NCBI GenBank assembly: GCA_015057585.1
Contig: SVEF01000001.1
Coordinates: forward strand, 421,901-485,900
Direction of reading: 5' to 3'
Length of the DNA stretch: 64,000 nucleotides
Origin: Lachnospiraceae bacterium
GTDB lineage: Bacteria > Bacillota > Clostridia > Lachnospirales > Lachnospiraceae
Shown: piece by piece, positions 55,979-64,000 of the stretch
How the letters are laid out: the number at the start of each line of letters is the position of its first letter
Numbering within the stretch: position 1 is the first letter of the stretch
Notes under the pieces: generated by a model
The model's input: the letters and a program-made list of their open reading frames with translations, nothing else
Told to the model about the DNA's origin: nothing
The model's database searches: none
Position numbers and translations under genes: made by a program

Positions 55979-57429
55979 AATCCTTTTCTCCTCATCCGGA
56001 TTTTCTTAATCTTTCCTACAGCATAGCCGCCGACAACCAAAACCAGAAGCACGTTCAGCACTCCGCCCATGTTCTCTCTTAAGATTTCATTACGGTATCT
56101 CTTATACGCAATGGAATAAAATTCCTGATTGACGCCCATCTTAAGGTAGTACATGGCCTTCTCATTATCACCGGCAGACAAGTATGCCTTACCGATACCA
56201 CTGTATGCCATTTCATTGTTGGAATCCAGTGCAAGTACCTTTTTCCATACCTCTACCGCTTTTGTTTCATCACCGTCAAACCTGAGTCCTACTGCCTCGT
56301 TGATGTAACCACCGTACTGTGTCGGTTCAAATATGGTAATGGACTTTCGATAGGAATCCAGTACATAAATCTTCTCTCCGTATGCTTCCAGGGCTACAGG
56401 AGTATAAAACGTACCCTCCTGTGTCCCCATTCCGCCAAAGATATATAAGATATTGCCTTCATTATCGTAGGTGAAAATTCTGCCGCGGTTACTGTCAAGC
56501 AACGAGAAAATTCCGTCCTCTCTTACCTTGACATCAATGATTCTTGACGCGCCCTGATAGCTGTCCTTTGTGGACTTAAAGCCCATGTCACCAGCCAATG
56601 CATTTTTACTGTTGTAGGTGGCATTGATGACATCAATTCCCTTCGGATTCAGTTTACGAACCGCCTGCGAACCTGTCGAATCCAGATTGGTCGCATATAC
56701 AAAACCATCCTCGTCAATATCGATATTCGTAAATTCGGTCGGAATAAACTGCTGTTGTCTCGACCTTTGCTCCTTCGTGGAAAACAGTCTCCAGAACCGC
56801 TGTGCCAATGTAATTCTTACATTGATGGTTCCGAAATAGCCCATGAAATCATGTTCCTGGTTAAATGCCATAATTCCCTGATACACATTGGAAACAATGA
56901 CATACACTCTCCCTGCGTAGTCCACGGAAACCTTTAACGGTACAAACTTAAAGTCATCGCCCAATACGTCCGACTTCGGGTCACTGATAATATCTACCAG
57001 TTTACCCTCCGCATTCAGGATAACAATTCGCTTATTATCCGTATCGGCAATATACAGTGTTCCTTCCTTATCGCAAAAGAGGCCGGACGGATTTTTAAAT
57101 GTATCCGTCTCTCCCTGATTTTCAAAGGAATCAATCACACGTAATAACTCCATCTGAATGTTCATTACGACAATCCGGTTATTTCCGGTATCCGCCACAT
57201 AAATGGTCCCGTCCTTTGTAATGAACATATCCTTTGGCCCTGCAAAGTCACCGCACGAAAGCTCCGAGCCAAAGAACACATCTTCCGGCACATAAGCAGC
57301 CGGTGTAAATACTACATTTCTTTTACTGTCATAATTGTAAGTATCGTAAGGAATTGCCTGTGCAGATGCCTTAACGGGTTCCGCCAAAAGAAGTATTGCG
57401 AGAACCAAAAAACTAATCCATCGTTTCAT
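55975..57429 (-). CDS. NHL-repeat protein with TPR segment and membrane anchor
   Basis: A signal peptide (residues 1-24, ending ASAQA) precedes a beta-propeller of NHL repeats such as GTIYVADTGNNRIVV and GTLYIADTDNKRIVIL (about 45-390). One TPR-like unit follows (SGIGKAYLSAGDNEKAMYYL, about 410-445), and a C-terminal membrane helix (VLNVLLVLVVGGYAVG) with a basic tail anchors it. The propeller thus faces outward. It probably binds a glycan or a partner protein. 484 residues. Confidence 0.83.
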   Translation of the reverse strand: MKRWISFLVLAILLLAEPVKASAQAIPYDTYNYDSKRNVVFTPAAYVPEDVFFGSELSCGDFAGPKDMFITKDGTIYVADTGNNRIVVMNIQMELLRVIDSFENQGETDTFKNPSGLFCDKEGTLYIADTDNKRIVILNAEGKLVDIISDPKSDVLGDDFKFVPLKVSVDYAGRVYVIVSNVYQGIMAFNQEHDFMGYFGTINVRITLAQRFWRLFSTKEQRSRQQQFIPTEFTNIDIDEDGFVYATNLDSTGSQAVRKLNPKGIDVINATYNSKNALAGDMGFKSTKDSYQGASRIIDVKVREDGIFSLLDSNRGRIFTYDNEGNILYIFGGMGTQEGTFYTPVALEAYGEKIYVLDSYRKSITIFEPTQYGGYINEAVGLRFDGDETKAVEVWKKVLALDSNNEMAYSGIGKAYLSAGDNEKAMYYLKMGVNQEFYSIAYKRYRNEILRENMGGVLNVLLVLVVGGYAVGKIKKIRMRRKGL

Positions 57430-57442
57430 GCAATCTCCCCCC

Positions 57443-58330
57443 TTACTCTTTGATACCGGATGTTGTCATTGTCTCGATAATCTGACTCTGACAAATCAGG
57501 AAAAAGGTGATCGGAATCGCAGCCACTATGAGCTGTACCACTGCTGCTGCACCCTGTCTCATAACACCGCCGGATGCCACCTGATACAGTGCATACTGGA
57601 GCGGCTTTAACTGTTCGCTTCTAAGGAATCCGGAACCGGTATTTCCCCATAATGCCTGGAACTGGAAAATAGCCAGTGTTACCCATGCCGGCTTTACGTT
57701 CGGCATCACGATGTTTAAGAATATCTTCATTTCACCCGCACCGTCAAGTCTGGCAGATTCCAATAACGAATCCGGAATCTGTTCCATGAACTGCTTCATC
57801 AGATACAGACCAAGGCTGGATGAAAATGCCGGAAGCAACAACGCCAGATACGTGTTATTCAAACCAAGATAGGAAATAATCATATAGTTTGGAATACTGG
57901 TAACCGTTCCGTTAAACATCAGTGCCATCACAACAATACCGAATAACAGTTTCTTTCCCGGAATCGCCATTTTGGAAAGCGGATACGCTGCCATGGATGC
58001 AATAATAATATGTCCCACGGTACCGCCACCGGTAATAATAATCGTATTGATAATGTAACGTCCGAAAGATACCCAGGAGTTGTTCATCAGAACAAACAGG
58101 TCCTTGAAGTTCTTCCACGTCGGATTTTTTACAAACAATTTCGGCGGATAACGGAACAATTCATCGAACGGCTTGAATGCATTATTCAAAATCATAACCA
58201 GCGGATATACCATAAAAATACCGCATACAATCATAATAAAGAATAACAGTGCGTTACCTGCCCGCGAACGATTCAGCTTATGCTGACGTTTAATTTTAAA
58301 ATGCTGTGTCAGTTTGTTTGTCTTCATCAT
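57443..58330 (-). CDS. Carbohydrate ABC transporter permease (MalG type), first importer
   Basis: A 295-residue permease with six helices and the EAA loop ESARLDGAGEMKIFLNIVMP. The start overlaps the stop of the partner permease gene by 4 bases (ATGA). It belongs to the importer whose binding protein is the large CBM-bearing protein upstream. The N-terminus is basic and hydrophilic for about 25 residues. Confidence 0.93.
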   Translation of the reverse strand: MMKTNKLTQHFKIKRQHKLNRSRAGNALLFFIMIVCGIFMVYPLVMILNNAFKPFDELFRYPPKLFVKNPTWKNFKDLFVLMNNSWVSFGRYIINTIIITGGGTVGHIIIASMAAYPLSKMAIPGKKLLFGIVVMALMFNGTVTSIPNYMIISYLGLNNTYLALLLPAFSSSLGLYLMKQFMEQIPDSLLESARLDGAGEMKIFLNIVMPNVKPAWVTLAIFQFQALWGNTGSGFLRSEQLKPLQYALYQVASGGVMRQGAAAVVQLIVAAIPITFFLICQSQIIETMTTSGIKE

Positions 58331-59253
58331 TCGCCCACCCTTCTGAGAATCTTCTGTACCAGCTTATTTGCACAAATCATCAGCAGGAACAGGATTGTCG
58401 CAATGGAGGATGCATAGCCCATTTCGTAACGGATACCGGAACCGTAGTCCATCAGATGGGTTACGATTGTGGCACCTGCATAGTTAACACTCGGATTTCC
58501 GGCCAGCTGGATGGAAATATCCGCAACTGCAAATGAAGATGTAATCTGCATTACCGCACCAAACATAAGCTGCGGTTTCATCGCCGGCAATGTCACATAC
58601 CAAAGTTCCTGCCAGCGGTTTTTAATTCCGTCAATTGCCGCAGCCTCGTACATGCTCTTGTCGATTGTCTGCAAACCGGCAATAAAGGTAAGGAAGCCGG
58701 TACCAAGGCTCAGCCATAACTGTACGACAATCAGAATCGGAATGACGTATTTTTCCGTATTCATCCACTGAATCGGTGCATTGATTAACCCGGTTTTTAA
58801 TAACAGACCGTTTAAGTAACCGTAACGGTCTCCGGAAATAATCAGCGTCCATACCATATAAGCATTTCCCGAAATGGACGGTGCGTAAAATACCAACGTC
58901 AGAAATGCTCTCAGTTTACCGGAAAACTCGTTAATAATCCATGCAAAAAACAGGCACATCATATAACTGATCGGTCCGGTAATCACTGCAAAAATCAGCG
59001 TATTTTTTAACGCTGTCATAAAAATGTTATCGTCCAAAAATAATTTTAAATAGTTGTCCCATCCGCAGAACTTCGGCATTTCCAGCATATTAAATGTGGT
59101 GAAACTCAGTCCCATGGATGCCACGACCGGAAGGACGGTAAACAGGAAAAACAAAATAAAATACGGGGCCATCATCAAATATCCGGTCTTATATCGTTTG
59201 ATCTGTTTTAACAGAGGATGGTTTCCCTTTTTCTTCTCTGCAACATGAAACAT
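58327..59253 (-). CDS. Carbohydrate ABC transporter permease (MalF type), first importer
   Basis: A 308-residue permease with a basic N-terminus, six helices and the EAA loop EAAAIDGIKNRWQELWYVTLP shown here by its ends, EAAAIDG and YVTLP. It follows the large binding-protein gene by 12 bases. As with the other pair, the ATPase is missing from the locus. Confidence 0.93.
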   Translation of the reverse strand: MFHVAEKKKGNHPLLKQIKRYKTGYLMMAPYFILFFLFTVLPVVASMGLSFTTFNMLEMPKFCGWDNYLKLFLDDNIFMTALKNTLIFAVITGPISYMMCLFFAWIINEFSGKLRAFLTLVFYAPSISGNAYMVWTLIISGDRYGYLNGLLLKTGLINAPIQWMNTEKYVIPILIVVQLWLSLGTGFLTFIAGLQTIDKSMYEAAAIDGIKNRWQELWYVTLPAMKPQLMFGAVMQITSSFAVADISIQLAGNPSVNYAGATIVTHLMDYGSGIRYEMGYASSIATILFLLMICANKLVQKILRRVGE

Positions 59254-59265
59254 TATGATTTCCCC

Positions 59266-62169
59266 CTACTGCATTAATGGTAAATTAAACTCTTTACGTT
59301 TATAGTTAATCTCTTCGTTAATGTAACGCACATACTCCGTCAGGGCTTCTCTCGCCTGCATGGTTTTAGAAACTACGGTAGTATAAAATGCGTTGTTTAC
59401 ATTTCTCCAGGTAAAGTAACCGCCCGGAACCTGCGGAATACCCTGCAGATATTTCATCTGCTCAGACAATTCCTTGTATTCAGATACGGACCATGGCAGG
59501 GACGCCTGCGCCTCGGCATTCGCGGTTGCATATCTGGCCGCCTCACCCATAATGCCTTCCAGTTCAAGACCGAAGGCCGTCTGTGTTTCTGCACTGGTCC
59601 ACCACTTCATGAACTCCCATGCGGCTTCCTTATCCTTGCAAGCCTGCATCATAATGGTCGCTCCGCCTCCGCAGGCAGCCGTGTAATCCACGCTTCCGTC
59701 TTCACGTACCTGTCCCGGAATGGTGGTAAAGCCCCACAGTCCCTTGATGTCCGGTGCCGAAGCTATCAGTTCATTGTATGTTGTGTAATCGGCAATGATA
59801 ATCGGTGCCTCACCGGTACGGAACCGATTTGTCAGACTCGTTGCACGGTCTAAAGAATATAAGGTATAATATTCCGTATAATCCTTAAAGGTATTAATCG
59901 CAACTTCCGAATCCAGATTGGACGCCTTACCACCTTCTTTGTAATAAGAACCACCATTCTGGTACAGCATGGATGCAAAGGTAATTTCTGTAGGAAGCAT
60001 ACCCAAATCCATCTGGTTATTACTGAATACAGATAAAATAACCTTTACCTCATCCCATGTTCTCGGAACCTCTACCCCCAGTTCCTTCAAAATATCCTTT
60101 CGGTAAAACATCATCGGGAAGGATAATGTCTCCGGAAGTCCGAATACCTGACCGTCATATTCATACGGTACCCAGGCACCGTTAATAAAGTCGTCTCTCA
60201 GTTCATCCAAATCTTCAAACTGCGATAAATCCACAGCGGCATTACGTAAACCGAAATTCATCGGAATTTCTCCGCCTACGCCAAGTGCCACGTCCGGTCC
60301 CTCTCCCGCAAGCGTTGCCTGCAGCAGCGTTCCCATATCAACTAACATAACATTGACACCGATTCCCTTTTCATAGGTAAACCTCTCGTCTACCAGTGCC
60401 TTTAAGATATTGGCCTGGTCACGTCCGCTTCCGATCCATACGGTGATTGTACGGTCTTTTTCATCTGAAATGTTACCGATGACGTTATAATCAATAACAA
60501 ACGAATAGACAATCTTTAAAATTTCGTGCCAGAGTTTCCGGAAGAATCCGTCCTTTACCTTTGGCTCATCTACATCCGGTGAGTAAACAAAAATACGGTC
60601 AATCTGTAACGGCTGACTGGTTACATCACCAATCCAGGTACCCATCGCACTGATGTTGGTCTTATACGTGTCAAGCACCTTGGAAAACCGCTCAATATCG
60701 TAACTGAGTTCTTTTAACTGGTCACGCATCGTTACGAGAATACGCTCACTCTCACCGCTGACACCTGCCATACTGCGCATGGTCTCAATCACTGCAGTTA
60801 ATTCTTCTTCCAGTGCTTTCAGTTCAGCATCCGTTCCCGGAAGTGTCTCTCCCAGCTGATAGTCACGGTATGCATCCGGTGCCACACCGGTAATACGAAT
60901 GACTCTGCGGTAAATACTGTTCAAATCCTGAAGCACATTGTCTACACGGTTAATAATTTCGGAAAAATCGTCAAGAACCGCTTCCATGCGGATGGTATGG
61001 GTCCCTTTTGTCAGATATATCCGATAGGCTTCCCCATTCTTATCCGACAGGGTGTCCATTCGCCAGTCACCTTCAAAATTGAACCGGTAACCTTCGAGTT
61101 CTGCAAACGGCACCTTGCCGTCCACCATAATTTTACGGTAAACCGGAATACCCTGGACAAAGTTCTGTTTGGTGTACATCGATATGTAATAATATCCGTC
61201 TGCAGGCACCTCAACTTCCCACTCCATCCAGTCACCCACATCACTCCAGTTCGTGCCGCCGATGGTATTGTTAAGGAGACACTTTGCACTGTAAGGCGTT
61301 ACCGCCGGTGTCGACTGGTCCTGTACCGGATATAACATCTGGGAAGACTTCTTTGTCGCATGTTCCGCTTCGATTTCCCGGAAGGCACCTGTCGTATCAA
61401 CAACTCCCATGCCATTCCACTGTTTCTTTACCTCTTCATAGGAAGCCGGTGCCTCCTCATTGGATAAGGTAATGGAACGAAGCATCATCGGCTCTCTGAC
61501 CGACATAATGGTAATCGTATGTAAGCCTTCGGTCAGATAGACAGAAAGTTTTCCGGAAACATAGCCCTCCGACTCATACAGATAAGACTGTATCCACTCC
61601 GGCTTTTCCACCTGCTCCTCACGCAAATCATTTCCCTGATTATCCTTTTTCCATACTTCACTTGCATTGCCCCAGACTCTGGAAAACTCAATGCAGTTAA
61701 GTTCTGCAAACGGAAGTTCTCCGTCAATGAAAAAGCTTCTCTGGATGGAAGCGGCATTTCCGGCTACCGGATAATAGCACACGGACATTTCGTACAGGCC
61801 TGCTTTTTTGATGAATACTTCATATTCAATCAAACCGCTGTTTTCCGTATAAACCGAGGTTCCCTCCATTCCCTCATAATCTTCATATGTTTTTGCTGTC
61901 ATTCCTTCCGTCCGGACATAATCCGCCGCGTCAATGACATACACATCCGCAGGTCTGGTCTGCTTTACCCGCTCCATATATTCCCGGTATCCGATAACGG
62001 TACTGTAATCGTCTTTCTTTTCTTCATATAATTCCAGACCGTATTCCGTTTTCGCGTAACTTTTCTGTGCCGGTGCTATGGAAAGCGAAGTGAACATACA
62101 AATACCTGCCATAAGTCCCGCAAACACTCTATGGAATTTCCTGCGGACACCTTTTCTGTTCCCCATCAT
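59266..62169 (-). CDS. Sugar-binding protein fused to two carbohydrate-binding-like modules
   Basis: A 967-residue secreted protein. The signal peptide (1-39, ending SYA) has no lipobox Cys. Two beta-sandwich modules resembling CBM6/35 folds follow (about 75-237 and 262-400), both with an IDGELPFAEL / VDGKVPFAEL segment and a final GLHTITI / GTHTIRM strand. A helical region (about 400-515) then connects to a full extracellular solute-binding domain (about 573-935; ITVWIGSGRDQAN to VNNAFYTTVV). The two modules could hold a polymer near the transporter. Retention on the surface without a lipid anchor is unexplained. Confidence 0.88.
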   Translation of the reverse strand: MMGNRKGVRRKFHRVFAGLMAGICMFTSLSIAPAQKSYAKTEYGLELYEEKKDDYSTVIGYREYMERVKQTRPADVYVIDAADYVRTEGMTAKTYEDYEGMEGTSVYTENSGLIEYEVFIKKAGLYEMSVCYYPVAGNAASIQRSFFIDGELPFAELNCIEFSRVWGNASEVWKKDNQGNDLREEQVEKPEWIQSYLYESEGYVSGKLSVYLTEGLHTITIMSVREPMMLRSITLSNEEAPASYEEVKKQWNGMGVVDTTGAFREIEAEHATKKSSQMLYPVQDQSTPAVTPYSAKCLLNNTIGGTNWSDVGDWMEWEVEVPADGYYYISMYTKQNFVQGIPVYRKIMVDGKVPFAELEGYRFNFEGDWRMDTLSDKNGEAYRIYLTKGTHTIRMEAVLDDFSEIINRVDNVLQDLNSIYRRVIRITGVAPDAYRDYQLGETLPGTDAELKALEEELTAVIETMRSMAGVSGESERILVTMRDQLKELSYDIERFSKVLDTYKTNISAMGTWIGDVTSQPLQIDRIFVYSPDVDEPKVKDGFFRKLWHEILKIVYSFVIDYNVIGNISDEKDRTITVWIGSGRDQANILKALVDERFTYEKGIGVNVMLVDMGTLLQATLAGEGPDVALGVGGEIPMNFGLRNAAVDLSQFEDLDELRDDFINGAWVPYEYDGQVFGLPETLSFPMMFYRKDILKELGVEVPRTWDEVKVILSVFSNNQMDLGMLPTEITFASMLYQNGGSYYKEGGKASNLDSEVAINTFKDYTEYYTLYSLDRATSLTNRFRTGEAPIIIADYTTYNELIASAPDIKGLWGFTTIPGQVREDGSVDYTAACGGGATIMMQACKDKEAAWEFMKWWTSAETQTAFGLELEGIMGEAARYATANAEAQASLPWSVSEYKELSEQMKYLQGIPQVPGGYFTWRNVNNAFYTTVVSKTMQAREALTEYVRYINEEINYKRKEFNLPLMQ

Positions 62170-62209
62170 TTTTATGTGGACCTCCTCATTCTTGCTTATT
62201 CTTACAGGC

Positions 62210-63709
62210 TTACCGGCGATTCATATCCAGAGTAAGTACCAACTCGGAATGTGCACTCTGCTTTACAATTTTGGTACATGCATAATCTACCTTCGGACAA
62301 GATACGCTCGGCCACATGAACTCATCGTTGGTTCTGTCCTTCGTCCATTCATATGCCGTCTCACCCAGATACAGTGTAGCGTTTCGGATCGTAATATTCT
62401 GTAAGTAGATGTCTTCGTCTGTATTATACAACGTAATCTCTTCCCAGTCACTCTCCGAAGCCTCTCCTGCACGGGTTTTCTTGATATCATCCGGAAAATC
62501 AATGGCATAATCCTGATACAGGCTTACATTGCTTCCGTCTGCCTTTGCCCCCATGACTTCAAACTCTGCCGTATCTGCCACACGTTCTCCGTCTGTCAAG
62601 TCGATTATTGTCAGTGTCGCACGGTCGTCCTGTTTCGAACAATCCAGAATCAACTTATAATCATGCGTTGGGTCTAAGCTGACCGGAGATTCATACCAGG
62701 TAAAGACATCTTTATCTTTTGTCTGAAGAAGGTTATAAAACAGGTGCCAGTCCTTGGAACCGCCGGCATAACAGAAACCGGCATCGATGCAGTTTAAGAA
62801 CTCACCCTTTTCATCATAAACGTCTATGCCTAAAAAGATATAGCTGTTTGTCCATCTTCCGTCACTCTTGCGGCTCATATTGATATTTGCCTGGCTGAGA
62901 TGAAATTCATACGAGGCTTTGTTGTATCCGATTTTGGAATATACAACGTATGCCGGACCATCATTGTCCCCTGCATACTTTCCGCTGTTTTTAAAGCCGA
63001 GATTTGTCCTTGACCGATTCAGTTTGTCCATAAAACGCTTTGTAATTTCACGAGGACGTGTAATTGCAGTTCCTACGACTGCTGCAAATGCGCCTGTCGC
63101 CATTGCCTCTGCCAGTTCCTCTCCGCACCAGATACCGCCTTCTGCAATCACCGGCTTTCCGGACTTTTCTACCAGTGTCCGCATCATATCGTAATTCGGA
63201 AGCTGTGTTCCCTTGGTATATGCGGTATAACCGCTCATCGTGGTACCGATAAAGTCAAATCCGATTTCTGCAGCATGCATTCCCTCTTCGATTGTAGAAC
63301 AGTCTGCCATAAAAAGCTGTTCCGGATACTTTTCTCTCACCTGCTTAAAAAACACATCGATTGACTCATTTCCCGGATGGAGGCGGTTTGTTGCATCCAT
63401 GGCAATGATATCCGTACCGCACTCTACCAGTGCGTCCACTTCCTTCATTGTCGGTGTAATGTAAACCTCACAATCCTCATAATCCTGTTTGATGATTCCG
63501 ATGATTGGAAGGTCAACCGTCCTTTTGATTTCCTGAATATCTGCCACACTGTTTGCGCGGATTCCGCTTGCTCCGCCTTCCATGGCAGCATATGCCATTC
63601 TTCCCATGATATAGGAGCTATGTAACGGCTCACTTTCCAGCGCCTGGCAGGAAACAATCAGTCCTCCCTGAATTTGTTTCATAATCTCTTGATTTTTATT
63701 CATAATCAT
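62210..63709 (-). CDS. ManNAc-6-phosphate 2-epimerase (NanE-like) fused to an unknown C-terminal domain
   Basis: Residues 1-235 match NanE, a TIM-barrel enzyme that converts ManNAc-6-phosphate to GlcNAc-6-phosphate. The catalytic Lys in IIGIIKQDY (about Lys74) and Glu in VIAEGGIWCGEE are present, as are SYIMGRMAYAAMEGGASGIR (family start) and DFIGTTMSGYTAYT. The last 260 residues form a beta-rich domain (SYIFLGIDVYDEKGEF, YKLILDCSKQD, EITLYNTDEDIYL) not found in standard NanE. No signal peptide is present. The ATG at 63709 suits AAGGGG at 7 bases; a GTG at 63715 lies too close. It is the first gene of the locus. Confidence 0.87.
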   Translation of the reverse strand: MIMNKNQEIMKQIQGGLIVSCQALESEPLHSSYIMGRMAYAAMEGGASGIRANSVADIQEIKRTVDLPIIGIIKQDYEDCEVYITPTMKEVDALVECGTDIIAMDATNRLHPGNESIDVFFKQVREKYPEQLFMADCSTIEEGMHAAEIGFDFIGTTMSGYTAYTKGTQLPNYDMMRTLVEKSGKPVIAEGGIWCGEELAEAMATGAFAAVVGTAITRPREITKRFMDKLNRSRTNLGFKNSGKYAGDNDGPAYVVYSKIGYNKASYEFHLSQANINMSRKSDGRWTNSYIFLGIDVYDEKGEFLNCIDAGFCYAGGSKDWHLFYNLLQTKDKDVFTWYESPVSLDPTHDYKLILDCSKQDDRATLTIIDLTDGERVADTAEFEVMGAKADGSNVSLYQDYAIDFPDDIKKTRAGEASESDWEEITLYNTDEDIYLQNITIRNATLYLGETAYEWTKDRTNDEFMWPSVSCPKVDYACTKIVKQSAHSELVLTLDMNRR

Positions 63710-63747
63710 ATTCACACCCCTTGTAATATGTACTTTTTTCTGATTGT

Positions 63748-63776
63748 ATTATAGCCTCCGGGGGCTCAACTTTCAA
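63748..63776 (-). promoter_or_regulatory. Promoter of the first sugar unit, with palindrome in the spacer
   Basis: A -35 of TTGAAA (63771-63776) and a perfect -10 of TATAAT (63748-63753) are spaced 17 bases apart, about 40 bases before the ATG. The spacer holds AGCCCCCGGAGGCT, a 14-base palindrome with one mismatched pair, a plausible repressor site. No regulator gene is in the window. The remaining 106 bases up to the insertion-sequence end show only loose AT-rich dyads. Confidence 0.78.
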
Positions 63777-63882
63777 CAAACCACCGATTTTGGAATTTAA
63801 TTTCATGGATTGGTTTCTTTTCTGATTTTACTTTCATTTCTGTAACTTTTTGAGCATAAAAAAAGGGCTATCCGAACTGATA

Positions 63883-64000
63883 TGTACCCAGAATCCTGGA
63901 CACATTGACTTATGAACTAGGCACAACACATGGATGCTTCCCTGTATTTTACAGGAGGCATCCATTTTGTTTTCGCCTGAATTCTTTCGTTGTTATAATA
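63883..64000. mobile_element. Right-hand end of an IS3-family insertion sequence, partial
   Basis: The end begins near 63883 with TGTACCCAGAATCCTGGACA, which starts with the 5'-TG usual for IS3 termini, and contains the 3' end of a transposase gene on the minus strand. The element continues past the right edge. The second terminal repeat and any target duplication are outside the window, so its exact boundary is inferred. Confidence 0.75.
63917..64000 (-). CDS. IS3-family transposase OrfB, C-terminal fragment
   Basis: The last 27 codons before a TAG stop read with YYNNERIQAK and MPPVKYREAS, which match the conserved C-terminal end of IS3-family (IS150-type) integrase domains, where a Y-N-x-x-R-I and SPVQYR-like motif closes the protein. 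The rest lies beyond the right edge. Codons GATGCC...GGCATC around the end also form a hairpin. Confidence 0.85.
   Translation of the reverse strand, partial: YYNNERIQAKTKWMPPVKYREASMCCA

Noticed and set aside
63817..63850. Possible catabolite-responsive element (TGAAAGTAAAATCA)
   Set aside because: It differs from the cre consensus at three key positions including the central CG, and lies about 50 bases upstream of the -35.

Overview
The window reads as chromosomal DNA of a spore-forming, motile member of the Clostridia, most likely the family Lachnospiraceae. The grounds are spoIIGA-sigE-sigG beside ftsZ, spo0A with 0A-type boxes, a CheV chemotaxis coupler, a MurE with the meso-DAP signature DNPR, moderate A+T content with strong AGGAGG ribosome binding sites, and a DUF5696/YIP1/NHL-repeat sugar-transport locus. 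The genus is not determined. Every gene found lies on the minus strand, so transcription runs from right to left. No tRNA, rRNA or CRISPR array was seen, and no gap between genes exceeds 300 bases.

Positions 1-13,460 (left to right, 3' to 5'): the start of a probable MrpE/MnhE antiporter subunit is cut by the left edge. Next come sigG, sigE and spoIIGA, with an unusual wide-spaced, Spo0A-type promoter. The division and cell-wall (dcw) cluster follows: ftsZ, ftsQ/divIB, ftsW, murD, two class B penicillin-binding proteins, ftsL, rsmH and mraZ. mraY, murG and ftsA are absent from this cluster. The mraZ promoter is covered by six TGG-type boxes that look like a MraZ operator.

Positions 13,460-34,700: an Lgt-family membrane protein lacking the usual catalytic residues, ychF, then a conserved housekeeping operon: priA-def-fmt-yugP-type peptidase-rsmB-rlmN-prpC-prkC-rsgA-rpe-thiN. 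It covers replication restart, N-terminal formyl processing, ribosome modification and Ser/Thr phosphosignalling. After it come murE, glgA, spo0A, a radical SAM protein, ung and the isolated hisF-hisH pair.

Positions 34,700-42,430: accessory signalling and envelope genes. These are a zinc-ribbon/acidic/coiled-coil membrane protein, cheV, a lipoprotein, a two-component pair, a small coiled-coil membrane protein, and a GH26 mannanase-like lipoprotein that retains only the second half of its barrel.

Positions 42,430-63,780: a roughly 21 kb glycan-uptake locus in two transcription units. The upstream unit starts with a NanE-type ManNAc-6-phosphate epimerase fused to an unknown C-terminal domain. 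It continues with a solute-binding protein carrying two carbohydrate-binding-like modules, two permeases, an NHL-repeat protein, a YIP1 protein, a DUF5696 protein and two more permeases. The second unit has its own promoter and a structured leader, followed by a lipoprotein binding protein, a GHL10-type hydrolase, a DUF4127 protein, a ROK kinase, a CE2-like esterase and a phosphoesterase/LamG lipoprotein. The likely logic is capture outside the cell, import by two ATPase-less ABC systems, then deacetylation, phosphorylation and epimerisation inside. The substrate is unknown, but the epimerase points to an amino sugar. The end of an IS3-family element sits just upstream of the first promoter and runs off the right edge.
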